From the NCBI GenBank assembly GCA_963921935.1, contig OY998176.1, forward strand, positions 167,251,590-167,315,589: DNA of 64,000 bases. The letters are read 5' to 3'. The stretch is from Galeruca laticollis. Taxonomy: Eukaryota; Arthropoda; Insecta; Coleoptera; Chrysomelidae. Positions 20,579 through 33,600 of this stretch are shown here, piece by piece. A program made the translations under genes and the position numbers. The notes beneath the pieces were generated by a model that saw only the letters and a list, made by a program, of their open reading frames with translations, was not told where the DNA came from and searched no databases. The first letter of the stretch is position 1. Every line of letters begins with the position of its first letter.

Positions 20579-23500
20579 CAGACAAAACATCAAACTACTT
20601 AGAATTGAACAGGAACAGAAGAAAATCCGGTTGAAGCCAGCCTTCAGAAAACCCGCGTCGATTGAAAAAAAGATACCGTTTTCTATCAGACCTGTTGTTA
20701 CACTCGTGAAAAGAAAGATTTCCAGCTATGGCTCGGGGGATGAGTGTCGTACCCTTGAGCAGGTTTAACAAAGAATTTAGATAGGAGAAGTACAGCTACT
20801 GCGTCGCTATTCTCCCGGTTTATTTATTCAAATAATAAATTAGTTGTGCTAATTTGAGCTGAAACCAAAATTAAAATTCCGAAACAATGAGCGCCGCCTA
20901 TCCAAACTCGATGCCCGTCGATTAGAGGTTGTGAAAAGAATAACGCAAGATTTAAAAAGGATATCACAGCTTTTATTTCCTATTTCTTTCTAAGCGATAT
21001 TATTTACAAAATTCTTGGTTTTTAAATTAGCTTCACAATCTTTATAAGGTAAGAAAAAATCACAACATTAAGTATTACAAAAGTTGAAGTTGACAAATTT
21101 TGACTGTTTGCTTTACCAAAAAAAAAGTGACTGCTAATTTATTTTAAAGAGCCTCTAATTTGGCGACTATTCAAAACATTTCTACTTATCTTGGAGTCAT
21201 GAGCCGCTCCTCCTTGGGTTCAGATTTGTAACTGTGTTTTCGTTCACACTTCCGTGGTCTTGGGGTGTTATGGGTGCTATTACTACAGGATGAGCCAATC
21301 TCAGCTCACGGAGCTCCGCCAGGTTAGGACAAGTGCTAGGTGCCAGAGGTTGAATGCGCCTAAAACATCACAAACGGGGAGAATCTAATATGACCCAAAA
21401 GCATATGAATGATAGCAACGTTCTGGAAAAAATGTTTGAAATTGTCACAAACTTAGACCATGTTAGAAGTGAACAAGACTATAAATGAAGAAAAAAATTA
21501 AGCTACAACTTTGTTTAATGAAATTGATCACAATTTATATATTAAAGGTGATCTGAACGAGTTAGGATTGAAAATACTGTGTAGGAATTGTCAATTTAAA
21601 AGCAAAGTTAACTAAATAGCCAATGAAAAAGTGGCTGGTTAATTTACTAGAACAAAAAAAAAGTTTTAGTTTAATTCTCCTTCCCAGAAACAAGCTTCAA
21701 TAAAAGATGCTTACTTTTCATTATACACAGAGTAAACAACAACAAAAATTAGGGAAAAAGAACTTAAGTTAATATTATTTTCCAATAAATCCGTGATTAT
21801 TTATCCCTCGTCGTAAATTATTTTTCCTAAATATAATATGAAAAGGTAACCTTTTCTATCTGAAGGATATAAAAATACCAATACCTTAAGGTGGCTGTAA
21901 GAATATCTAAGTTCTAACAATTTACTTTTCGTGTAAATTCCCAAAACATAAATCACTGATATTTTTAATCCCAATTAAAATACCTCGCTATCAGAAAAAG
22001 ATAACAAAATATATATTTCAACTAAAATACCTATTTGTCTTTAGAAATATGGCTCACAATCCTCCACATATTCGACCGAAAAGTATGTGTCCCATAAAAA
22101 CCATGTTGAACAAAAAAGCATAAAAAAAACTCGAATGTCTGTTTTTTGGAAAAATAACTACCATTTGATTCCATTATAACAACTGCCGGTTGTTTGATTT
22201 TTATTTGATCACCTTTATTTTTGCAACGTTTGCTGTCACCAGTGCCGTAGGGCACAATAGAGCCGGAAATCCCCTGCTGAAAAACATCGGGAGAGGGTGG
22301 TTTCCTGGCTCAAGCGGGAGGGTATTCGGGCTTGGGCTTAAACGGTGTGCCAAGCCTGAGTTTTAAGGTTTGTTGTGTCGTTCATCGGCCTGTACGTCCC
22401 CAGGGTCCAGTCCACATGTGTCGGTTGGAGGGATTTGTTGGGGGTAAAGGAAACAATCTAGGTAGATACATATAAATAGGCCTATATTACGAACAAATAA
22501 AATTAAATTTACAATAAACCAATGACTTAACTCTAGGGTGCACTTTCGATGCCTACGGTATACGATATTATATAATAATAATGTTATTTATCCGGCGCTT
22601 AAAAAAACTAGCTGGGATTCCTAAATATATTACCCCCTCTTCCAGTTATCGTCCGGTGAGGACAACGAAGATCATTTCGTAGAGAAAATTATTGTTCAGG
22701 GTTTTCTTAAGAAAAAAAAGTTATCTAGCGTCTCGTTACTAAAATATAAAATCTTGACCTAGCTAATGGTTACTTCAGTGACTTTCATAACTTTGAAATC
22801 ACGTAATGCAAAAACAGATGATTTCGTAACCCGACATTTCTGCTGATCGAGGTTACCTTCGCGCCCGATAAAGTTCAACTGAATAATAAAATCTTATTGT
22901 TCAAGCGAATATAATTTATATTAGAAATAATATATGGTCATTGGCGTCTTTCATGTACTGGTATTGAAAATATTTCTCCTTAATTACAGTGTAAACAATC
23001 GATTTACATAAATAAATATCTTAGGAATAAAACTCTATAATACAATAACTGATACTAAACGTTTTGAGCGTGTGATTGGAGTAATCAGTCTGGATTAGTT
23101 TTATGGGGGTGTACCCCTCGTAAAATCCCTGAATAAAATTGTATAATCATAAGAAAAAAAATTACGAAGTATAATACTCTCTAATTACGGTGATGTACGG
23201 CTCAAGCTTCAGTATAACACTTATATGGCTGGATGGATAGTCAGACACACAAGACAAAAAAAAATCAATACCAATATGGTTTTCCCAAAGAAACAATTGA
23301 GAAAAAAAGGTTCTCAGATTCAAAAACTTACAGTTTGGAAAATCCTGGTCGGACGTTACAAAAAAATACTTATGGCGTCTGGATTCTATTCTCGATTGGT
23401 CACGGGAGAGAAGCACTTCGCGACAATCGATAAAACGCGTGCTGTCGTAAGTCGACAAGCCAGAAGTACCGGACTGCACTGTCGCTGTCCGACTCTCCCT

Positions 23501-23857
23501 CGTTTCCCTCTTTTCCTCTATTCATTTCCAGTTTTTTGGTACGAGTTAGTTATCCAAAACAGCAAACGTAGCTGTGTTTTTATGGGTCATTTACTAGTCC
23601 TCGCCTCTATGTTTTGGTTTTCGTTGTTGCAGGTTAACTTTAATTAAATTTCTCTGTGCTAAGTTGCATAATTCGTCTGTATTTCTATGATATTCAAAAC
23701 AACGGTGTTTTTGTGTTCGACTTATATGCGTGACGATCATGTGGTAATTTGTTGATTTTTCATAATTGTTTAATTAAGTTTTACTGCCTCTGATAATCGA
23801 AACTAGGTCGCTTTTCTTTTAGACGTTTTATATTTGATTCAACTAATATTTGATTTA

Positions 23858-23862
<5 letters not shown>
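20579..23862. other. Spacer with two GC-richer blocks of unknown origin
   Basis: No recognised gene. Two blocks stand out from the AT-rich background: 21190-21390 (with TCAGCTCACGGAGCTCCGCC) and 22230-22445 (with TGCCGTAGGGCACAATAGAG and a GGGTCCAGTCCACATGTGTC segment). Neither folds as a tRNA by eye or matches a motif I know. The 140-codon open frame at 23225-23647 has no recognisable domain. Confidence 0.4.

Positions 23863-23913
<51 letters not shown>
23863..23913. repeat. (TA)n microsatellite
   Basis: About 51 bp of TA dinucleotide repeat, bordering the LTR-like repeat that follows. Confidence 0.95.
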
Positions 23914-23919
<6 letters not shown>

Positions 23920-24545
23920 ATATTTAATGTTCTACTGTTTTTATAATTATGTATTATATGATTTTATTTGAAATTTGATTATTAGATGCTGTTGTTACAA
24001 TCGTGGTAGTAACTACACTAATGTGAAAACACCTTTATCACTGAATATAACCTATTTGAAATTTTGACAGGAATTGTCAAATTATTATGCCCGGCTCAGA
24101 TGAATATGAAATTTTATATTCTGAAAGATAAATTACTACAAAATCGACTTACTCGCTCTTACCTCAGGGAGGGTTCAAATATTAAAAAAAATTATTAATT
24201 TAAATTTTAAATTTATAAATTTCCAAAGAATATTCCAAAATTGTCAATTATACTATTGCAAATCTATAGTGACTGCTTGTTCAATATATTCTAAGACCAT
24301 TAAATTATCTAATGACATCTACAATTTTTCTGTCACTGAAAATTAACTAAATGTCACTGATTATATCAAAAGTTTTATAGGATCCAAAATTTTTCAAATT
24401 CAATGAAATAGGAGTTGAATTAATACCAAAGTGAGTTGGAATCAAAAATTATATATTATATACCATCAGATAACAAGTGAAAATGAATTATTATTCCCAA
24501 AATATAATAAAGAACAATAATCGTACTTTCTACGAACCTTGAAAT
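23914..24545 (-). repeat. LTR-like repeat, inverted relative of 59840-60456
   Basis: Read on the minus strand this aligns, with many differences, to 59840-60456. Shared landmarks are the GAGCCGGGCATA word, a TGACA...TGTCA pair beside it, CTCAGGG, AATGACATCTACAATTTTTCT-like sequence and TATTCCCAAAAT. In the other copy this segment precedes a PBS-like motif, so I read both as LTRs of one Gypsy-like family. Confidence 0.55.
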
Positions 24546-25451
24546 TAAAAAAAAAACAACCTATATACTAGAAGAACAACCTAATTAACTACTTATTCTA
24601 AACGTTCAAATCGTCGAAAATTACACTTGACGTGTATAAATGTCAAATAACTATATGCGATAAAATTGTCTATTCAAAAAATTTTCTCTTCTCTTCAGGT
24701 GAAATTTTATATATCTTTAACGTTAATTTTGTCAGTATTCAAAAATGTGATATAGATGCATCTATCTTAATTTTATTTAAAGGCCTGTTAATTCTTGAAA
24801 AATAATTTATAAAATCTGGACTGGACTCACCAACTAGGTATCAGGATCACTCGTTCTGATTCTAAGCACGTCTTTTAGAATCGCCGGAACCACTTCTCTA
24901 AATTTATAATTTAGAACCCGGAAAAATCACTAACACTATTTCAATATAATTATTTAAGGAATTATTCACGCACTGATCTTATCATGCTAATTATTATAAT
25001 CTGATGCTATTTTAATATATCAATTACTATTATATTATTCAGCAAATTTGAGAGAACTCATATTAGATGTTCTCTCGAGAGAGGTTCAAAATCAACTAAC
25101 TAAACTTTTTCCATAAATAATTCTGTTCTCCTTTGGTTACCAAAAAATTCCTTTTTTAAAAAAAATACAAATTTATAATTTCATATAACAAAGAGAGATT
25201 TTTATTCTTTAATTCTAATTGTAATTTTGCTACCAGCGACATCTGTATTCTTTTTTTAAAATCTTTATAAAATCTATGTATCATTAAGTATCTTCTGCAT
25301 TATTGTCATTCGAAATTGTAATGTCAAATTTTATTTGCATATTGAATCTTTTAAATTATTTATAATACATTGTATATCACTAGTATTACATCCAAATATG
25401 TACATTTTTCTTTATTTCAATGTTTTCTTTAGAATTTAGATAGAGTATATG

Positions 25452-25487
<36 letters not shown>
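24546..25487. other. AT-rich repeat remnant ending in (AT)n
   Basis: No coding signal. A less AT-rich stretch at 24815-24905 (with CTGGACTCACCAACTAGGTA) could be retroelement leader sequence. The region closes with an (AT)n tract at 25457-25487. Confidence 0.35.
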
Positions 25488-25491
<4 letters not shown>

Positions 25492-27640
25492 GCTTCTGAA
25501 TTCCCTTGCCACATTTGTGCTCATTACGCCATGGAAAGAATAAATTTCAATGTGATCGTCAAATTACAAAGTAATGGTTAACATACCTTCTAATTTTACT
25601 TTCCATACGCAATGTTTTCCATTTTCTATGGACACATGCTTCTCGTTCAAGGTTGGAAGTTGAAGAAAGAGTCCCAAATCAAGGTACCTCGCTAGGAACT
25701 ATCCCACCAGTACATACACACCTGTCTTACTTCTAGGAAAATCAATAATTACCATAGGTACCTGTCGCGTATATTGTAAATTAAGCTTGAGGTGGGAATT
25801 AGATTTTTAAACAGTAACTTGAAATAACGTGAATAACTACATTCCAATTCTCAAATACTAGAAAAATGACAATCTTAAACGTCGTTACGGACACGAAGTG
25901 ACCGTAACACTGTTCACTGACAATTTTACGAAAATTTATCAGAAAAACTGGATGGAGTAGGGGAATGCTCTGAGTCGTCATTTGAAATCTTCTAGTAAAA
26001 AAAAATAAAACAATTTCCATCCAGCAAAATAAGTAAAATATATCGTAATTGCAGAAAAAAATCAGTTCTATAGTGTAACAACACACTCAAAGTTCAAATT
26101 TCCATTAGTTCGGGAGAAAATATCCCAACTTTTTCACGTATTATTATAACTTAAGGCTATTCAAACTAATCCTCTTGTTTTTGTACGTAAAACCAAAAGA
26201 AGAGATAAATATTCGACGTTATCACTTACTAAATTGATGTTTCTCTATTTTTTCCAATTTTGTACTTGTTGCACTTTTGAACTGAGATATCGATGTTTAT
26301 ATTAAACAAATATACCAAATAAGTAACATGTTATATAATTTAACTCATCAGTAGACATTATTAATTCACACAAAATAAGTCGCCCCCATAGAAAAAATCT
26401 TCGATTGCAAATTCTAATAAATTTGGCTTACTTAAATCTATTGCCACCAAAATAATACGTTGGATAGGTATAGGAAAAGTATATTTTGGAATGGGAGAAT
26501 AATCAAAAAGATTTCCAACGAAATTCTTTTTGGAACAAGGCCAAGGAAAATCGCTGAAATCCCCAACCTGAAACTCAGAGGAGGACTGATAAAACTTGGG
26601 TAAATATTGTAGTTGAAATAACAACTGAATTGAAAAAAAGCCAGAGCTCCACTCAAATCTAGCACGCTGTCTGATAGGTTTTGTACACGAAGTTCTACTG
26701 GGAATTACTTCCATTGGTGATTTACATTTGACTCTATTTTTGGACATGTTGCATTTTTCAAAATTTGATTTTTAGAGGAAAATCACAAATTCTGACCTCA
26801 ACGATTCTTGACGTATGATTCCACTATCATTATCTTGTTGAAAACTAATGCTAACGACCTCAGCTTTTTGCCTTTAGACATGTTCAACTTATTAGCTAAA
26901 ATCCGTTGAATATGTAAATATTTTTTTCTCCTTTACATTTCTTGTTTCAGAATTGAAACTGAAAAGCCATCTGTTTTGTCCATTTCGGGTGAATAGACTT
27001 TCATCTTAAAACATTTGCCGGCAAGTAAAATTGGTTATTCAGTAAACTGAATAAATAATCTGCATAATGAGATCAGATATAACAATGGTTAGTAACAGTA
27101 AATTGTGAATTATAATCGGAATACATTTAATTAAAACCTTCAAAGAACATGAAATTCAATGTATATTTATGAAAACATTCGTACACTGAAAAAAAAAAGA
27201 AATTAATATAATTATTTTTGATAAGGGTCCAAGAACTATTTAAATTCACGAGACTAAATATCTAACAGAATGAATGGTTTGGTCAGCGTATGGAAAAAAA
27301 TGCTGAATATATCTCCTCAATATTTTGAGAATAATCGTGAATATCGTCTCAAATTGTTTTTTGGATGACTTAACTTTATTTTCATCGCTGATTGGTTTTT
27401 ATACATCAAATTTAAAAACTACCCATTAAACGTATCGTTTCCTTCTGTTTTTAATTGTATAACCTTTAATTGTATAAATATTTTTTGGTTGTCACTGGTT
27501 TGTATTTTTATAGATTTTTTGTAAAAACGTGATATAAACTAAAACTGAACTTTGTGGTTATATTCAAACCAAACCTATATCAAAGAAGACCTGTAAAATA
27601 GCACTTATAGCACAGAATACTGATTTTAGTCGAGATACGT
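25488..27640. other. Spacer without recognisable genes
   Basis: A 128-codon minus-strand open frame at 26361-26747 is the longest, but its translation shows no motif and its composition is unremarkable. Otherwise AT-rich sequence. Confidence 0.4.
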
Positions 27641-27829
27641 TAACGTATACGAAGTACAGGATGGCATATTAATTTTGGCAGTCGGAAGTTTGGCAACTTC
27701 CAATGTGCCGTAGCAAAGAGGTATGCGGATTGCAAGAGCTCACTTCGCTGGCAGAATTCGTAAGCTTCGTTTCGACAGTACAGTTCAGAGAAAAGTGTGA
27801 TTACCGGGGTTGTGCAATACTAATTTGTT

Positions 27830-29831
27830 ATGGCGACTCCAGAAAGTAAAGTTGTTCATAAAAAGTTGAGTGAGCAGTGTCGTGAAATAATTATGAACGT
27901 TTTGAATTTCATGAGCGGAGAGGCAAACACTGGCAAGTCGACTATTCCAAAGGTAAGTTTTAATTATTGCAATAAAATTTTTAAACCAAAGTAATCATTT
28001 AACACATTTACACCCGATAGTAATTTTTTTAAATCGATTTTCATACATAAAGTGTTTATTTGTTAAAAGATTTAAAAAAGTGACATTAGGGTGAGACAAA
28101 GTATTTTATGCAATCATGTGTCAATTTTATGCACCGTTATGTCATCATTACAAACAAATCGACGCCATTTTTAGTCCATTTAGAGCAACCTAAATGAGAC
28201 ATTTTTTATAATTATTATACTCATTTCATACCTATCTCTATTACGTTACAGTTTAATTATTTGTTTTGAACCATCTTCCGATTTCAGCTACAATTGCGGT
28301 TTGGTCATATTAAAATATGTTTGAACTAAAATCTAAAGATCGTTTAAAACAATTAATGAACTGAAACGTAATATAGTATTTTTGAATTCAATACTTCTTT
28401 TAAATGGCCGAAAACCACGACAAAAATTTTTATTTCAAAGAACGGTCACTGAAAACAAATTTAACTACTTCCTCATTTAATGTGTATTAAAATACACATG
28501 AGTAAAACTTGTAATACAACATTGATATCAACTTATTCTATTCTCAGATCATTAAACGAGTTTCTGCTGCTACGAAAGTTAGCCAAAGAACGCTTTCCCG
28601 TATTAAAAAAGAAGTTCTGGCAGGAAGTAATGCTGACACTGACGTGTCTCCTAAAAAACAAAGAACGTCCAGTATTCGTATGGATCAATTCGACAAAACT
28701 GTGCTTAAAAGGTGCATAATAAATTATCAGATATCCGATAAAAAAGTACCCACGTTAAGAAATGTACACCAATCCTTTGCAGATAGTTATGGCTTCCCAG
28801 GAAGTCGCGAATATCTGCGAAAACAAATACATTCTTTAGGTTTTCGTTGGACCAACATGGAAAACAACAGAAGTTTGTTGAAGGAACGTCACGAAATCAG
28901 ACATTTACGCCTAATATATTAAAGAAACATAAAAAAGTGGAGAGAACAGAACAAACATATCATTTATATGGATGAAACATATATTCATTCATGTCACACG
29001 CACCTTAAAGGATGGAGCGACCAGAGTAACGAAGGATTACGAAAACCCGTTTCAAAAGGTAATTAGCTCATCATTGTGCATGCTGGAAGTGAAAATGGTT
29101 TTGTACCTAGTGATGGTATTATGTGGAAGTCCCAGTCAAAAACAGGAGATTATCATAATGAAATGGCGTACGAAAATTATGAGAAGTGGGTACAAGAAAA
29201 ACTCCTTCCAAACCTACCAAAAAACGCTGTTGTGGTAATTGATAACGCCCCATATCAAAATGTTCTAAATAAAATTTTACCCACGACTGCTTGGACTAAA
29301 CAACAATTAAAAAACTGGCTTTCTGAAAGGAACATATCTTACAGTGAACAAATGTAAAAACCGGATCTTTATAACGTTGCAAGAATAAACAAACCGCAAT
29401 ATAATACTTATAAAATTAATGAATTGTTTATTCGACATGCATTGCAAGCTTTAAGGCTACCCCCTTATCACCCGGATTTAAATCCGATCGAAAGTGTTTG
29501 GGCGGCACTTAAAGAATATGTGGCCAAACGAAATGTTATCTTCAATTTTACAAAGGTTAAAGAATTCTGTAATGAATTCTTTGACACATTTTCTGCAAAT
29601 TATTGGAAAGTTAGATGTAACCATGTTAAAAAGATTGAAGATGAATTTATGAACAATGAACCACTTTCAGATACTGTTGTAGATAATATTATTATCAATT
29701 TGGCCGAAGACGGAGATAGCGAGGATGATAAAGTTGATGTAGAAAGTGATTTTGACGAATCATTTGTAGATACACATCATTATTTTACTGTTGACAATTC
29801 CTGTACATCTAAAACATATTTATCATTATAG
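27830..29831 (+). pseudogene. DD82E Tc1/mariner-related transposase, with intron
   Basis: Exon 1 (27830-27952, 41 codons) starts ATGGCGACTCC and ends at a GTAAGT donor. The intron 27953-28547 ends TTCTCAG. Exon 2 (28548-29831) reads a helix-turn-helix (IKRVSAATKVSQRTLSRIKK), first aspartate YMDETYIHS, second VVIDNAPYQN and glutamate HPDLNPIESVWAALK, 82 residues after the second aspartate, then an acidic C-terminus. All of exon 2 stays in one frame; only three stops break it (28920, 29064, 29355). The long D-to-E spacing matches a group I recall being called Sailor. It would cut and paste the element. Confidence 0.85.
27953..28547 (+). other. Intron in DD82E transposase gene
   Basis: A 595-bp GT-AG intron, phase 0. 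Joining 27952 to 28548 gives an uninterrupted frame into the helix-turn-helix region. Introns are uncommon in this transposon group. Confidence 0.78.
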
Positions 29832-30087
29832 CGTTTGTTTTTAGGTGGTATGACTGAATACATTAAATGCAACAAATGTAAATAGGTGTTATAAAATTGT
29901 AGATATGGGTGAATCTGCCAACACCGCTGAATTTATATCTTTAATTCAATTTTCAAAATATGTTAAAATTTTTATGTATAGAATTGGTTATTTTGTGTAA
30001 CAAACAATACTTAGCCAGGTTTTGAGAGTGAGCAGGCTAAATATTTTTTTATTTTAGGAAATAGAGAAATTTAACGAAAGAGCTTAT

Positions 30088-30121
30088 ACACGGGAATTAA
30101 ATAAATGACACGGGAATGAAA
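30088..30121. repeat. ACACGGGAATKAAAT boxes, left flank of unclassified transposase
   Basis: ACACGGGAATTAAAT at 30088-30102 and ACACGGGAATGAAAT at 30108-30122 lie just downstream of the transposase gene. Related boxes (GGGAATGAAA) lie beyond its start at 33650 and 33800, an inverted TTTCATTCCGGTGT is at 33603, and the exact 15-mer recurs at 34160-34174. These are candidate transposase-binding sites at the element's ends. Confidence 0.5.
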
Positions 30122-30345
30122 TATGCCAGTTTAAATACAATAAATGTTTTATTTTTAAACAAAATGATATTTCATGATTTTGTGAATGAATTGTAAAATG
30201 AACATGATACATTACAAAATCAACAAAAGCGTTTATCGTAACAAAAAAATCCAACAAACTACCTTTGAGCAAATCATTTTTCATCAGTCGGTTAAAAAAA
30301 CAAAACAACAAAAGATGTGCTGATGGAAAATTATGTTAAGTTTAG

Positions 30346-33300
30346 TTAGGTACTTTCAAACACAGGTATGTTTTTGTTGAATCGATAATAGGTGCGACTA
30401 CTACGATTAGTTCTTGTTATAACAAGCGTAGGTTGTGGAAGAATTTCCACTATTTGATCATATTTTATGTAACTGACATCTTTTGTGTCGAGTTTGAATA
30501 ATGAACTATTTTCACCATCACAAACTTTTAGAAATGCGACTTCTATTTCGTCATCATCTTCATTATTTGATCTGCATACAGCGACATATTTATACGTCAC
30601 TATTCTTACAGGAGGTATGGAGACTAAAACATATGTTCCAGTTTGAACTATATTCATTGGCTTTGATGTACTTGCTTCTTCATCACTAGTATTATAAACA
30701 TCATCTACTGACAACTTTTGGTTTCTATTAGCATGGTTTGAAGATGCCAATGGTTTTATGGAGGATAAAGATAAATCGTCTTCATCGCCAGATGACACAA
30801 AGCTGTTTTTATATTCAAGAGTACTCAATTCAAAATGTTTGCAATATTGAGCACACTTAAAACATGATAAGCTTCTAATCCAAAATCTCGTGGCGCCAAG
30901 AGAGGTGTAGTTATTATGTGTAACTACCTGATGCGCTTTCATTGTGCCTTTAAATTTCAAAACGGGAAGTTTAGCTAAAACCGTTTCAACATATTCAATG
31001 TTATTTAGGGAAATAATATAGAAAGTTAGACCGGGGCATATTTCTTTGACAACCTCAAAAATGTAGCTAAATCTGGAACATATTTGCTATGGGCAACTGC
31101 TTCATCTGCGGTTCTCTTGCAGAATCCACCTAATCCATCTGGAGCACCTTTGCCATGACCTGCTTCATGATAATTCCAGTCCGCACTCTCAATTCCAGCA
31201 TAATCACGAAACAGTTGATTTGTTGAATATGAAAACATGTGTTTATTACGGTACTGGGTGGACGGACTATCGCTCAAAAAATGAACTTGTGTGACAGTTC
31301 CGTCTTTTAAATATTCCTCTAAAATTGGCGTCAAATGGGACCAGATAGCAGCAGGACTATGGTTGAGGGATTCAGATAATGTGCAATAACTTTTATGTAG
31401 CAGCTTTTGATCTTTGGTGCTACAAACTACTACTGTATGTATGGAAATTTGTTGTGTGGAACGGCCAAAATGAAATGGTTGTGTCTCTTCAGCATATTTT
31501 TCACAGTAGTTTTTACTGAAATCATAATGAATAAGAATTTCAGATTCCTTAGAGACTATTTCGTAACGTTTGAATGGATGCATGCTGATGCCACACTCTA
31601 GCTTGATGTGCCATCCACAGAACTATTTGTTGATAAATAATTTTTAGAAGCCCATTAAACGAAATTTGATATGGATGTTCTGCAATTTTCTTTGTTTCCT
31701 TAATCGACCTACTTTTTTTATCAAAATATTTGGATTTCAATGTCACCTACTGATAATACTGAATAATGTCATTTTTTGCAAATACACTCATCTGGGGTTT
31801 TGACGAAATAAAGCGCATGCACTTTCGCAGCAAACATTCGTTGTCTTTAGCATTACAGCACATATCATTTACATCAGCAGTCGGAGTTTTGCTCAAAAGT
31901 ACTTTGTATGAGTTTAAACTATTAACTATAAGTTCCATGTTTGCACATTTGACGCACTTGCACGTGTCTCTATCGGTAACAGCCATTCTTTTTACCCAAA
32001 AAGGCCTCTATTTACAAAACGCGGAATAGCTTACTTTTTTTATTGATGCCTCATATTACCTAATGAAAACACGCCTCATCGTGTTTAAATCGAACTTTCA
32101 AACACGCGCGTATAGTAACAACAACAACTCGAGAAACGTAAGTATCAATGACAACTTTTTTTATTAGTTTTTAAATTGTATATTTTCATTGTGAACCAAT
32201 GCCTTATTTAGTTTTTTCTGCAAAATTTATCTATATACCCATATATACATTGTATCCTTTTAAATATAAATAAAGAAACTCTCTGATTATTGATCTGACA
32301 GCAGTACCTCGTAACGTCAAATAAAAATAAATACTATTTAGGATGGACTTTCACGAAACTTGGCCGGGCATCGAGGACGGACTTCCATTTTTTTGTAGTA
32401 ATAATATAATGATAATATTTTATGATTTCAAAGTGCACCAATGAAAAAAAATGCGTAAAGTATTCGTGCATAACTAGTTTTTCAAACACTTGCTCTATTT
32501 CGAGCACTCCGGCTAAGCCGTCGTGCTCGAAAAGTCGCGCGTGTTTGAAAGACCTCTTTATACACTTATACTTTAATATACTATTATGCCTCGGATTTTC
32601 TTCAATAAATTGCTTGTACAAATTTTTAAAGTACTATATGAATAACGTTTTTGTTTTTTAACTTTAAATTTCGTAACATATTCCTTCTTGCCAGGACACA
32701 CTCTACTAACATTTTCCAATTCTTAAAAGTTTTGAGCAGCTCTCTTTAGACAATCTGTTATTTTTTCTGTTTTTGCCGATTTTTTTTTCGTACTGAGATA
32801 TATCATTATGTTTAAACGCATAGTTTTTCCTAAATCCAAATGTACTTCTCAGTTTGGATTTCATTCGGTATTTCTTAATAATTCCACCAGTAACTAACTT
32901 CTGAAAAACTTGTTTTGATTTATTAGTTTTCAGGGTACTATAAGTTTCCGTAAGTTGTTGTTTCACCACTTCTCCAAAGAGTAAATTACGTTTTATTTTT
33001 TCAACTTCTTTGGGTTCTGCTCCGTGGGTTTCTTTCAACATATTTTCCACTTTTGTTGCAGGGGGAACATGCTGTGAAGTAAGAGTACTGTCGCGTCTTT
33101 TAGCTTTTGATAACTGAACCTTGAGTCGTTGATACTTCATTCTATATTTATTTACCTGTCTTTTTAAATCCCAAAGTGCATTTTCTTTTTTTAAGTTTTC
33201 GCAGTATTTTCTCATTTTATTTCTATGAGCAATTCGCCTGTCAAGAAGTGTACTCATCGGTGTTCGTCTTACTTGTTCTTCCGCTTCAGATAGTGTATGT

Positions 33301-33600
33301 TTATTCTCTTTTAAAACCCTCTCAATTTCTTTTGCCTGCTTCATCTTCTTGTAATAGGTTTTTGAATTAGCATTCAATCTTTTTCTTTGAGCTCTCTGTT
33401 CTCTTTTTTATTTTCTTTCTGTCGTATGTATTTTTCTCTTTCTTTCTGTCTTTGATGCTCTCTTTTAACAGGGTCATCGTTTATTCTTCTTCGTTCCCTC
33501 TCGCGATCTCTTTTTTCCTTTAAAATCTCCTCCCTCAATTTTGTGGGTCTTTTTGGAGCCTGAAAAGGTTTTTTTTCAATAGTTTCATTCTCACGTTCAT
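30346..33600 (-). pseudogene. Unclassified DDE-like transposase, interrupted
   Basis: Minus-strand order: a basic, coiled-coil N-terminus (32706-33377, RRTPMSTLLDRRIAHRNKMR), a CPGKKEYVTKFKVKKQKR segment continuing to ~32590, then a ~600-bp interruption holding a hairpin element. Next comes a cysteine-rich part (31747-31986, RDTCKCVKCAN), then 31026-31583 with HYDFSKNYCEKYAEE, FHFGRSTQQISIHTVVV, HFLSDSPSTQYRNK and NYHEAGHGKGAPDG. A C-terminal acidic domain lies at 30346-30960. The D, D and E in the DFSKNY, LSDSPS and YHEAGHG motifs look like a catalytic triad. This protein family is widespread in animal genomes; I cannot name its superfamily. Confidence 0.7.
32455..32587. repeat. Hairpin element copy 2
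   Basis: Inverted arms TTTCAAACAC...TTTCGAGCAC and GTGCTCGAAA...GTGTTTGAAA flank a loop with CCGGCTAAGCCG. The right edge reads ACTTTAATATACTAT, as in copy 1. It lies inside the gap that splits the unclassified transposase gene. Confidence 0.62.

Noticed and set aside
23225..23647. 140-codon open frame
   Set aside because: No recognisable domain, no supporting splice or family context; kept only as part of the spacer entry.
32334..32621. 95-codon minus frame as a gene
   Set aside because: Only its first ~12 residues (LYKQFIEENP) belong to the unclassified transposase; the rest is read through the hairpin element.
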